Shown piece by piece: positions 27,051 through 34,823 of a stretch of DNA of 64,000 bases. Within the stretch, counting starts at the first letter, position 1; each line of letters begins with the position of its first letter. The DNA lies in contig JAJDAO010000078.1 of NCBI GenBank assembly GCA_029261835.1, positions 124,001 to 188,000 of the forward strand. The letters are read 5' to 3'. The notes under the pieces were generated by a model. It saw only the letters and a list, made by a program, of their open reading frames with translations, had not been told where the DNA came from and ran no database searches. A program made the position numbers and the translations under genes. Source of the stretch: Deltaproteobacteria bacterium. GTDB taxonomy: Bacteria > Myxococcota_A > UBA9160 > UBA4427.

Positions 27051-27152
27051 GCTCGTTTGAATTGACCGACCCAGCCACCTAGCGGCATACTTCGGGTGCC
27101 TGGCGAACCCGGTCGGTGGTGTTGCTGGCTGGTCTATGCCGAGCAGTTGGGC
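27051..27152. repeat. Palindromic repeat upstream of the GFA gene (attC-like)
   Basis: Shares about 45 bp at its start with 33191-33297 (TTGAATTGACC, CCCAGCCA, CTAGCGGCATACT) and then GGTCGG and CTGTTGCTG-like segments. Within it ACCCAGC (27069) and GTTGGGC (27146) can act as outer boxes. CGGCATA (27083-27089) and TATGCCG (27135-27141) are perfect 7-bp inner inverted repeats. It ends 9 nt before the GFA ATG. Confidence 0.6.
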
Positions 27153-27161
27153 AGCGATCCC

Positions 27162-27581
27162 ATGTCCGAAACCGAGCAGCTTGACGGTGGATGCCTCTGC
27201 GGGGCTGTCCGATACCGAGCCGCTGGCCCGTGGCTCCGCTTCGTTCATTGCCATTGCTCGCGCTGTCGTCGGGCGACCGGAACCGGTCATGCCACCAATC
27301 TCTTCACGTCCCCTGAGAACCTGGAGTGGCTCTCCGGCGACGCCGCGCTCGTGCGTTTCGATCTGCCAAGCGCCAAGAGTTTCGCCACCTGCTTCTGCTC
27401 CAATTGTGGCTCACCACTGCCGCATCTCACGAGGAGCGGGTCCGCTTGGGTCATCCCCGCCGGTTCGCTGTACGACGAGCCCGCCATTCGACCCTCGGCT
27501 CGAATCTACTGGTCCTCGCGGTCAGCTTGGTCGTGCAACGACGATGAGCTCGCACTGTTCGACGAGCGAATCGACGACTAG
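27162..27581 (+). CDS. GFA (glutathione-dependent formaldehyde-activating)-family protein
   Basis: 139 aa from the ATG at 27162; the longer open frame upstream lies in the repeat. The CENP-V/GFA zinc fold is shown by GGCLCGAVRY, HCHCSRCRRATGTGHATN and CFCSNCGSPLPHL, which together give the eight Cys-type ligands for two zinc ions. Founding members bind S-hydroxymethylglutathione, but most family proteins have no known substrate. GFA genes are frequent cargo in integron cassettes, which fits the element just upstream. Confidence 0.85.
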   Translation: MSETEQLDGGCLCGAVRYRAAGPWLRFVHCHCSRCRRATGTGHATNLFTSPENLEWLSGDAALVRFDLPSAKSFATCFCSNCGSPLPHLTRSGSAWVIPAGSLYDEPAIRPSARIYWSSRSAWSCNDDELALFDERIDD

Positions 27582-27893
27582 CCGACGCGCCCTATATCAT
27601 CTATCCACCTCCCGGGTTGCCCACAGGCAGCGGCGTCCTGCGACACCCGCCTCCGTGGGAGCAGCCTTCATGGCGAGTCCGACGTGTCATCTCCGCGGAG
27701 CGGCCAGGTGCCGCTCGTGGGGCGGGGGGCGGGGAGCGACAACGACAGTGCGCCGTCCAGCCAGCCGCGGTCACACCTGCGCTGCCTAGACGGGTCCGGT
27801 CGGCGGTGGGCAAGATGTGGCATAGCGACGTCACCTACGTCCGATATGCTGTGCGAACCCCCCGAAGAGCCGTAGACAGAGAGGCGACAGCGC

Positions 27894-28178
27894 ATGGAGC
27901 TCAACTGCTGGGAATTCAAGTCGTGCGGCAGGGAGCCGGGCGGGATGCGAGAGGCCGAGCTGGGGTCGTGTCCGGCGGCGACCGACACCTCGAATTATGG
28001 CGTTAACCGAGGCAGGATGTCCGGCCGCATCTGTTGGGCCGTCGCGGGCACGCTCTGTGGCGGCGAGGTTCAGGGGTCCTCAGCAAGAAAGCGAGACACC
28101 TGCCTCGCGTGTGACTTCTTTGAACGGGTCCGGCTGGAAGAGGGAGACCGTTTCCGCCTCATCTGCCCCGGGAGCTGA
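27894..28178 (+). CDS. Two-CW domain protein, copy 2
   Basis: 94 aa, closest to copy 1: NCWEFKSCGREPGG, LGSCPAAT, ICWAVAGTLCGGEV, CLACDFFERV and LICPGS are all kept, with about 85 percent identity by eye. The upstream 100 bp (CGATATGCT-TGCGAAC-CCC, GAGAGGCGACAGCGC before the ATG) and the downstream 60 bp (GAGAGTCGCGCCAGCACAAC) are also shared with the other copies. So the unit was duplicated as a block, not as a bare gene. Function unknown; the conserved Cys pattern suggests metal or redox chemistry. Confidence 0.75.
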   Translation: MELNCWEFKSCGREPGGMREAELGSCPAATDTSNYGVNRGRMSGRICWAVAGTLCGGEVQGSSARKRDTCLACDFFERVRLEEGDRFRLICPGS

Positions 28179-28747
28179 GAGTCGCGCCAGCACAACATTG
28201 CCCCGGACGAGTCGCCGCGAAGAGCCCGAGCGCGTAGCGCTACGGGTGGCAGCGACGTGCGTAGGGCCAGTACCGGACAGGTCTGCTGGGAGTGGTCGAA
28301 GGGGATACCGCGCTCGTGGTCCTTCGCTTTGTACGTCGGCAGAACTTTCCGGACTCGAGGTGGCTTCCGCTAAGAGACAGTTCTTGGCTTCAGCCTAGGC
28401 CGCCGTTGCGGCCAGATACTCTCTCTTCCTCTTTTTGCATTGTACGCTGCTCAACCTTCTCTCGCTCCGAGACGACCCCGCATTTCCGACCCAAGTAGGC
28501 GTCGGCGGGCGTCACATTGGTGTGGGGGCGGGGTGAGGGGGTGCTGTACCAGCCAGTCGAGCGGCGGAGCGCTGGCGGGGAGACGGAGCAGCTCTGTAGC
28601 TAGAGCGGAGAGAGAGCCCCCGGGCGTGGGGGCAAGGACAAGGGGCGGGGCTCGGGCGCTGATCGGCGAGGCTCGGGGCAACGGCGCGGCTGCAGCTGAT
28701 GGCCCCGCGCTCGGCAAGAGAAGAAGAGACAGAGGGAGAAGGGCAGG
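28179..28747. other. Gene-free interval between two-CW copy 2 and the SUMF1-like gene
   Basis: About 570 bp. It begins with the conserved two-CW 3' flank and contains repeat copy 2 (28628-28672, see 25433-25480). No open frame has recognisable homology or a good start. Confidence 0.45.
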
Positions 28748-29716
28748 CTAGGCGTGAAGCCTCCGGTAGCCCGCAAGTCCCAGCAAGCTCATGAGCATCG
28801 CGATGCCGAGCAGGCTCAGGGACGGCACAGGTAGTGCGGGAACGGGACTCGCGACGCGAAAACCCATATTGCCCCACTCGAGCGTCGGCTCGTCAATGAT
28901 GAACCGGGCCGACATTGCGAGCATGAACGGGAACGCGTTGAAGCCCCCACCCCGCAGGCCACGGGTCGAGCCCATGATGGCTTCGTTCCACTCCGACACA
29001 TTCCCGCCCTGGTCGAAGGTGCCGTTCGGACTGGTCGAGCCCGTGTAGCTGCCGATGTCGGTCAGGTCGCCCACGGCCGTTTCGCAGTTCGCCGTGTTCG
29101 CCGTAGCACCCGCCCCGGCGCAGGTGGTCTGGACGTCCGAACCCGCCGGATAGTCGAAGTAGCTCGTTGACATCGCATCGTAGTACGCCGCCTTGTACCA
29201 CTCGTCCTCGCCGGTGAGGAAGATCGTGGCCCCGGCGTTGCGCGTGATCGAGTTGGCCGCAATCCCAGCCGGCGTGATCGTGTAGGCGCCGTCCTCGGTG
29301 GTGGTGGCGTCCTGGGCCCCTGTCGGCTGGCCGTTGTGCAGCCAGTTTGCGAAGCGCAGCGCGTCGTAGAACGAAACGTAGTTGACCGGCATGCTCTCGC
29401 GGCCGGCAATCACGCTGTAGCTGTAGCTCCCCGAGCTGCCACTGCGCGAGATGCCGCCGTAGCCCGAGCCCATGGCCGTGTTGTAGAGCGCGTTCGTGTC
29501 CGTGGCCGCCACCGCGTTCAAGAACTCGGCGTACTGCGCGTTGGTCGTCTCGTACTTGCTGATGCGGTAGGTGTCCGTCACCGCGCCGTATCCCGTGGTG
29601 TCGGCGGCGTTGCCTGGGTCACCCACGGTGACCCACTCGATCGTGACTGCCCGAGCGTTCCCTCCGCTAGCAGTAGTCAACACCAGAGCCAGAGCCAGCA
29701 GCGCATACCTTCGCAT
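28748..29716 (-). CDS. Exported SUMF1/FGE-domain protein with C-terminal anchor
   Basis: 322 aa. The ATG at 29716 follows AGGAGGGG. A signal peptide (MRRYALLALALVLTTASGG) leads to a formylglycine-generating-enzyme-type domain: YRISKYETTNAQYAEFLNAV, MPVNYVSFYDALRFANWLHN, FDQGGNVSEWNE, RGLRGGGFN, and GFRVAS at its end. The C-terminus PVPSLSLLGIAMLMSLLGLA followed by GYRR is a PEP-CTERM-like tripartite signal. Most bacterial SUMF1 domains with such anchors are not sulfatase activators, and no sulfatase is adjacent. Surface location is predicted; activity unknown. Confidence 0.8.
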   Translation of the reverse strand: MRRYALLALALVLTTASGGNARAVTIEWVTVGDPGNAADTTGYGAVTDTYRISKYETTNAQYAEFLNAVAATDTNALYNTAMGSGYGGISRSGSSGSYSYSVIAGRESMPVNYVSFYDALRFANWLHNGQPTGAQDATTTEDGAYTITPAGIAANSITRNAGATIFLTGEDEWYKAAYYDAMSTSYFDYPAGSDVQTTCAGAGATANTANCETAVGDLTDIGSYTGSTSPNGTFDQGGNVSEWNEAIMGSTRGLRGGGFNAFPFMLAMSARFIIDEPTLEWGNMGFRVASPVPALPVPSLSLLGIAMLMSLLGLAGYRRLHA

Positions 29717-30164
29717 GAGTATCCCCTCCTGGCCTGCAGGCAGTCTCTCACGTGGAAGTGCACAGTGTCAATCAAGGAGCCCATTGCGCATACGCAAGCA
29801 TTCCCTTGCGAAACGGTCTGGAGCCCCGAGACTCGGCCAAGCCGCCCTCCCCCGCCTGTTGGCGGCCGGTCTCCACGTCTCGCGGCCGAGGACGGACTCC
29901 GCAAGCTGACTGCGCAGCGAGTGGCGAGGAGGGGCCTATACTGCGAAGCAGAGCCGCCCAGCACGGCTTGTACCCGGAGAGTAACGGGTGGATAATCCTG
30001 CTGGCCCTACGGCCTGAGCCGCTACTGTGTTGCGCCAGCCGCTCGCTGTTCCGCAGCCGACGCGATGCAGCTGAGCAGGGGGGCGTTGGTGTCTTTCGAC
30101 CTTTCGCTTCTGCCCGCTACGGACAGCCTGGACTCTTGCGGCACCACCGATCGTGGAGAGCCCC
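29717..30164. other. Divergent promoter interval between SUMF1-like and histidine kinase genes
   Basis: About 450 bp, no gene supported. A perfect short palindrome TTGCGCATACGCAA (29784-29797 region) lies about 70 bp upstream of the SUMF1-like start and could be an operator. Confidence 0.4.
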
Positions 30165-31388
30165 ATGAGTAGCGCCACGAAGACACGAGCCGAGCTTCAG
30201 GACGAGCTGGAGGCGCTGCGAAAGCACGAGGCACGTTATCGTGCTCTTGCCGAGCGAAACCCCTATGGCATTCAGGAAATCGACGCTTCGGGCACCATAG
30301 TCTTTGCCAATAAGGCCCACCATGAAATGTATGGGTATCGGGAAGGGGAGCTTCTGGGGCGGAACATTGTCGAGTTCCTCAGCCCCGGTCCGCAGCGTGA
30401 TGAATTGCCGACCTACCTGGCGCTGTTGAAGAAGAATCAGCCGCCACCGAGCTTGTATCAGCAAAAGATACGAACAAAGGACGGAAAAGAAAGACATATA
30501 GAAGTGTCTTGGGACTATCTGCTCGATGAGACGCGGGGCGTCAGAGGATTCATATCCGTCCTCACCGACGTTACCGAGCGCGATCGAGCGGAGAGCGAGC
30601 TGACGCAGTACCGCCAGCATCTCGAGGAGCTGGTAGAGCAGCGTACGCGCGAGCTGGATGGCTCACGCGAAGCATTGCGACGCTCAGAGCACTTGGCCTC
30701 ATTGGGCGCCTTCGCTGCCGGAATCGCACACGAGATCAACAACCCGCTCGGGTTGATACTGCTTGCGACGAACCTGGCGCGCAAGAGCATCGACGAACCG
30801 GAGACGACCAGGGAGCTGCTCCGGCAAACCGAGCTGAACGTGCAACGTTGTGCTCGTATTGTCCACGGCGTTCTGCGATTCGCGCAGGAGCAGTCCGCGG
30901 AGAAGTGGGCCCTGGACTTGAACGAGGTCATCCGTCACACCCTGGACTTCACGCAGCAAGACGCCAAGAGGCGCGGCGTGGCCATGGAAGCTCATCTTGC
31001 CGCTGCACTCCATCCGATCCTTGCCAATTCGATCGAAATAGAGCAGGTCGGCGTGAACCTGATTAACAACGCCCTCAATGCGTGCGGCGAGGCGAACTGC
31101 GTGACGATTGAAACGAGTGAAGTGGATGGCAAGGTGCGGCTGGTCGTTCGTGATGACGGTTGCGGCATGACGAAGGAGCAGGTCAGACACGCCTTCGCCC
31201 CGTTCTACACCTCGCGGGGGCGGGAGGGAGGCACGGGCCTGGGGCTCAGCACGGTCCACGGCATCGTGACCGACCACGGGGGCACGCTCGCAATCGCGAG
31301 CAAAGAGCACGAAGGAACAACCTTCACGATTGAATTTCCACTGCACAACGAGCCGGAGGCGGAATGGGCTGAAGATACTCGTCGTTAG
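30165..31388 (+). CDS. PAS-domain sensor histidine kinase (NtrB-like)
   Basis: 407 aa, soluble. The ATG at 30165 is preceded by GGAGAG at 8 nt; an in-frame GTG at 30153 is part of that ribosome-binding site. A PAS domain (about residues 15-140: YRALAERNPYGIQEIDASGT, then a PAC segment ending ISVLTDVTERDRAE) leads into a coiled coil and HisKA with H-box GIAHEINNPLGL. The HATPase domain has NLINNALNACGEAN, DDGCGMTKEQ and GTGLGLSTVHGI. No transmembrane segment, so it senses a cytosolic signal. The expected response regulator is only a fragment (31366-31449). Confidence 0.9.
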   Translation: MSSATKTRAELQDELEALRKHEARYRALAERNPYGIQEIDASGTIVFANKAHHEMYGYREGELLGRNIVEFLSPGPQRDELPTYLALLKKNQPPPSLYQQKIRTKDGKERHIEVSWDYLLDETRGVRGFISVLTDVTERDRAESELTQYRQHLEELVEQRTRELDGSREALRRSEHLASLGAFAAGIAHEINNPLGLILLATNLARKSIDEPETTRELLRQTELNVQRCARIVHGVLRFAQEQSAEKWALDLNEVIRHTLDFTQQDAKRRGVAMEAHLAAALHPILANSIEIEQVGVNLINNALNACGEANCVTIETSEVDGKVRLVVRDDGCGMTKEQVRHAFAPFYTSRGREGGTGLGLSTVHGIVTDHGGTLAIASKEHEGTTFTIEFPLHNEPEAEWAEDTRR

Positions 31389-31449
31389 CGACGAGGCGGG
31401 CTGTCGGGCACTCGTCGGTACGCTCAATCCTCAGGGCGCAGCGTTGCGA
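31366..31449 (+). pseudogene. Fragment of a response-regulator receiver domain
   Basis: In the frame overlapping the kinase 3' end, GLKILVVSDEAGCRALVGTL then NPQGAALRDGN resembles the first 28 residues of a receiver (usually LKILVVDDEPGxRxLL..L). After that homology stops. One acidic-pocket Asp is already Ser. It appears to be the start of the kinase's former partner, cut off before the phosphoacceptor Asp; the SDR unit follows. Confidence 0.5.
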
Positions 31450-31714
31450 GATGGAAACGACAGAGAACGGCAAGATGCCATCGAGCCATTTCAACGGCCC
31501 CGCCTTGACCCAGCTGTGTATCCGTTCCGCCAATCCCGTTGGGGAGAGGCAGCGCCCCGGGGCCCTGTCAGCCAACACCGACCGCACCGGCTCACTCGAT
31601 AGCTCGGCCTCGCCTCAGCCTGCGCGTCGCCCGTCCTGCAATGCTGTATCGGAGCTAGACTCCTGGATGGAGGCGCCTCCGTTCACCGGAGCGTCGCACG
31701 AAGGGAAGCGTCGG

Positions 31715-32479
31715 ATGCCTGGGCTTCGCGGACTCCGGGATCAGCGCGTGATCGTTACGGGCGCGGCTGGGGCGATCGGCCGGGCCATCGTCGAGCGCTT
31801 GGCCGAGGAGGGTGGCATCGTCGGCGTGCTGGACCTCGACGGCGAGGGTGCCGAGGCGGTGGTGGGCGCCCTGCGTGAGACCGGAGGCCGCGCCCACGCT
31901 CTGGCTGCAGATCTCACCCGGCCCGAGCAGGTAGAGCAGGCGGTGGAGCGCTTCGTCGCCAAGGTGGGCTCGGTGGATGGCCTCGTCAACAACGCCGGCT
32001 GGGACGTGGCCCACGACTTCCTCGACACCGACGAGGCCGTCTGGCAGAAGCTGGTCGACATCAACTTGATGGGACCACTGCGAATCACCAAGGCCGTCCT
32101 CACCCACATGGCGGCACAGAGGTGCGGGCGTGTCGTCAGCATCGCCTCAGACGCCGGACGCGTCGGCTCCTCGGGCGAGGCCGTATACGCGGCCTGCAAG
32201 GGCGGCATCATTGCCTTCTCGAAGTCCGTAGCGCGTGAGCTCGCGCGCCAGGGAGTCACCTTCAACGCCGTCTGCCCAGGACCCACAGACACACCGCTCC
32301 TGGAAGGCCTCGATCCCACCGGGCGTCTGCAGCAAGCACTCGTCCGAGCCATCCCCATGCGTCGCCTCGGCGAGCCCACCGACCTGCCCGGCATCGTCGC
32401 CTTCTTGCTCTCCGACGACGCGGCCTTCATCACCGGGCAGAGCATCAGTGTGTCCGGTGGGCTGACGATGCACGGCTGA
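31715..32479 (+). CDS. SDR dehydrogenase, 2-hydroxycyclohexanecarboxyl-CoA dehydrogenase (BadH)-like
   Basis: 254 aa from the ATG at 31715 with AAGGGAAG upstream; an ATG at 31664 would add 17 unconserved residues. Classical SDR: cofactor loop VTGAAGAIGRA, LVNNAGWDVAHDF, catalytic Ser and YxxxK in SIASDAGRVGSSGEAVYAAC then KGG, and CPGPTDTPLLEG. SDAGRVGSSGEAVYAACKGG and ITGQSISVSGGLTMHG match the BadH group closely. BadH oxidises 2-hydroxycyclohexane carboxyl-CoA in anaerobic alicyclic acid or benzoate degradation. No other bad genes are near, so the in vivo substrate is uncertain. Confidence 0.82.
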   Translation: MPGLRGLRDQRVIVTGAAGAIGRAIVERLAEEGGIVGVLDLDGEGAEAVVGALRETGGRAHALAADLTRPEQVEQAVERFVAKVGSVDGLVNNAGWDVAHDFLDTDEAVWQKLVDINLMGPLRITKAVLTHMAAQRCGRVVSIASDAGRVGSSGEAVYAACKGGIIAFSKSVARELARQGVTFNAVCPGPTDTPLLEGLDPTGRLQQALVRAIPMRRLGEPTDLPGIVAFLLSDDAAFITGQSISVSGGLTMHG

Positions 32480-32780
32480 GCTGGATGAACAGACGCTTCT
32501 AGTCCACGGTTGACGTCTCGCTTCAAGGCATCGGTGGCCACCGCGGGGCCTCTAGTGCTGCGAAATGTGTGAGCCATGTCCCTGGACTGATCTGCGAACG
32601 ATATGTCTGGACCGTACGCCTTCCCGCACTTGCCATCTGGTGCCCGAGTGGCGCGCACTCTGAAAGGAATCGGTCTAGGTGATCAGGAGGTTCACGGAGA
32701 GGTGCCGGAAGTGTAAGCTCGGGGATGTCGACTGTCGGGGTTGACACAATGGCCTACATAGAAGGCGCCGCAGGAGAACC

Positions 32781-33149
32781 GTGTTGATGCTCGCGATGGT
32801 CCTTGGCGTTGCCTTCATACTCGTGGGTGTGTTGGTCGCCGTCTCCCCAGAACGTCTGCTTTCGCTTGCGGACTGGGAGTCGCGGCGCGGGCTCTACATC
32901 GCTGCAGCACTCCGCGTCGTCAGTGGGCTTGTTCTGATTCTGGCGGCTCCAGCCTCTCGGTCTCCCACTGGGTTTCGAATCGTCGGTGCCATAGCACTTC
33001 TCGCAGGCCTCGTGCTTCCGCCTATTCCCACCGATCGCTGGACGACGTTCATTCGGTGGTGGACCAAAGAACACCGCAACCTTTATCGAGCCTCCGCTAC
33101 GGTGGCGATATTGCTTGGTACATTCATCGTGTATGCAGCTCTGCCATAG
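32781..33149 (+). CDS. Small four-helix membrane protein, unknown function
   Basis: 122 aa. GTG (32781), TTG and ATG (32787) occur in a row after AGGAG, so the exact start is uncertain. Four hydrophobic helices (about residues 3-21, 37-55, 66-80 and 100-120) separate a conserved-looking loop with SPERLLSLADWESRRGLY and an Arg/Trp-rich loop (TDRWTTFIRWWTKEHR). No motif recognised. The preceding 300 bp (32480-32780) show no gene. Confidence 0.55.
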   Translation: MLMLAMVLGVAFILVGVLVAVSPERLLSLADWESRRGLYIAAALRVVSGLVLILAAPASRSPTGFRIVGAIALLAGLVLPPIPTDRWTTFIRWWTKEHRNLYRASATVAILLGTFIVYAALP

Positions 33150-33190
33150 CGAGCCGTCGGCCAATCCCGATGAGGCCCCCGGCTGGTGCC

Positions 33191-33297
33191 GGCTCGCTTG
33201 AATTGACCCGCCCAGCCATCTAGCGGCATACTGTGGGGCGGCTCGGCGAGTCCGGTCGGCGCTGTTGCTGACCGATTGAAGTCGACGTGCTGGGCGG
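33191..33297. repeat. Palindromic repeat upstream of the candidate selenoprotein gene (attC-like)
   Basis: Same family as 27051-27152 (GCTTGAATTGACC, CCCAGCCATCTAGCGGCATACT). CCGCCCAGC (33208-33216) and GCTGGGCGG (33289-33297) form a perfect 9-bp inverted repeat 72 bp apart. It ends 27 nt before the methyltransferase ATG. Just upstream, 33155-33180 resembles the 3' ends of the carbonic anhydrase and acetyltransferase units (CCAA-ACCCGATGA-GCCCCC). Confidence 0.6.
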
Positions 33298-33324
33298 CGA
33301 GAGAGCCGCCCTAGAGGCAGCGTG

Positions 33325-34059
33325 ATGGATACAGAGCGAAGACTACGCGCGGGTGTCCGTGAAGCGTATTCTGCCGCGGCGCAGGATCCCCGTGGCGAGC
33401 ATGCGTTTCCGGTAGGTCGCGAGTTCGCGGAGAGTCTGGGCTATGCGCGCTCCGTGCTGGACGGCCTTCCCGAGCCCGCGGTCGAGGCCTTTGCGGGCGT
33501 GTCGAATGTATCGGTTTGGGCGGCACTGACTCGCGGTGCAACCGTGCTGGACCTCGGTTGCGGCGCAGGCCTGGACTCTCTCATCGCTGCGCAGCGCGTA
33601 GGACGAACCGGGCGGGTCGTCGGCATCGACTTCAGCGCAGCAATGCTCGTGCGTGCCAACAGCGCAGTTCGCGCCTCTGGGGCGCGCAACGTAGGCCTCG
33701 CGCGGGCAGCAGCAGAGAAGCTGCCTCTATCGGACGGCTCTATCGACGTCGCGCTCGTCAACGGGATCTTCAACCTGAACCCCGCAAGAACAGAGATCTT
33801 CGGAGAGCTTGCGCGCGTTGTTTCTCCCGGAGGTGTCGTCTGCGCCGCCGAGCTGATTCTGAAGGAACCGTTGCCACAGGCGGCCCAAGTCGACGAGGCG
33901 AGTTGGTTCGCGTGAATCGCCGGCGCGAAGGAAGGCGGTGCCTTCCTCGAAGAGTTCCGAATGGCTGGCTTTCGCGAAGCGACAACCGTTCGCACCACCA
34001 GAAACGCCAGAACCAAGAGCCCGCGTGTGCTCGCTGCTGAAGTGGTCGCGCGGAGGTAG
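33325..34059 (+). CDS. ArsM-like SAM methyltransferase, candidate selenoprotein (TGA at 33913-33915 read as Sec)
   Basis: Read through the in-frame TGA, the ORF is 244 aa and ends at TAG 34057-34059. The first 196 residues are a class I methyltransferase: VLDLGCGAGLDSLIAAQRVG, GRVVGIDFSAAML, EKLPLSDGSIDVALVNGIFN, ELARVVSPGGVV. The TGA falls between ASWFA and IAGA, where ArsM-type proteins carry a conserved Cys ('C-x-x-G-A'). The 47 codons after it continue family homology (FLEEFRMAGFREA, SPRVLAAEVVARR). A hairpin with a GGU loop follows. The ATG at 33325 has GAGG 7 nt upstream; a GTG at 33322 is possible. Sec insertion is inferred; a nonsense mutation is the alternative. The substrate (arsenite or another soft metalloid or thiol) is unknown. 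Confidence 0.75.
33929..33947 (+). promoter_or_regulatory. Bacterial SECIS-like hairpin downstream of the in-frame TGA
   Basis: AGGAAGGC-GGT-GCCTTCCT forms a perfect 8-bp stem with a GGU apical loop. The loop begins 21 nt after the TGA. Bacterial SECIS elements lie directly after UGA inside the coding region, with the loop roughly 16-37 nt downstream and a G (often GU) in the loop; this fits. No sel genes are in the window. Confidence 0.6.
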
Positions 34060-34373
34060 TCTTCGCGCATCCACAAGCAGGTTCGCCGGCGGCCTATCAG
34101 CTACCACCAAGTCGGCGGAAGATTGTCTCGGGACCGCTCTCGGCAGCAACATCGCGTTGCGCGAGCGGCTTCACACCGACTATGCCTCCGAGGATCACGG
34201 GATGCTCGATGCCGGGTAGATCGCTGAGCACGGCATGCGGATCGCTACTGACGGGGCCGCCTCTCATCGATAGTGCTGTTTCCTGCAACACCAGCTGGGC
34301 TACAGCGACGACGCCGATGTCCGATGCACTATGCGAACCCGCCGAAGAACCACGGGCAGAGAGGCGAGTGTAG

Positions 34374-34673
34374 ATGGCACTCAATTGCTGGGAATTCATG
34401 TCGTGCGGCAGGGAGCCGGGCGGGGCGCGAGCGGCCGAGCTAGGTCCGTGTCCGGCGGCAACCGACTCGTTCTGTGAGAGCGTGGACTGTGACGGCGTGA
34501 ATCGAGGCAGGATGTGCGGCCGGATCTGCTGGGTCGTCGCGGGCACGCTCTGCGGTGGTGAGGTTCAGGGAAGTGGCGCCAAGAAGCGAATGACCTGCCT
34601 CGGCTGCAAGTTCTTGCGGCAGGTCGAGCTGGAAGAGGGAGACCATTTCCACCTCATCTGCCCCGGGAGCTGA
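34374..34673 (+). CDS. Two-CW domain protein, copy 3
   Basis: 99 aa. NCWEFMSCGREPGG, LGPCPAAT, ICWVVAGTLCGGEV, CLGCKFLRQV and LICPGS are conserved. A 5-residue insertion (SVDCD, with an extra Cys) lies before GVNRGR, and another Cys appears in GRMCGRICW. It is the most divergent copy and has two more cysteines than the others. The 5' flank (about 34240-34373) and 3' flank (about 34674-34815) match copies 1 and 2 over more than 100 bp each. The interval 34060-34373 otherwise holds no gene. Confidence 0.75.
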   Translation: MALNCWEFMSCGREPGGARAAELGPCPAATDSFCESVDCDGVNRGRMCGRICWVVAGTLCGGEVQGSGAKKRMTCLGCKFLRQVELEEGDHFHLICPGS

Positions 34674-34823
34674 GAATCGCGCCAGCACAACGTTGACCCA
34701 GACCCATTGCCGCGAAGACCCGAGCGCCTGACGCCATATACGCTGGGCCGGTGTCGCCCCCTACACCCTGCCCGTCTCCACACACCCGACCCACGCACGC
34801 ATCCCGCGCCCCGCAGCAGCCCG

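Noticed and set aside
32560..32640. Sequence reminiscent of an insertion-sequence end
   Set aside because: No transposase, terminal repeats or target duplication could be identified nearby.
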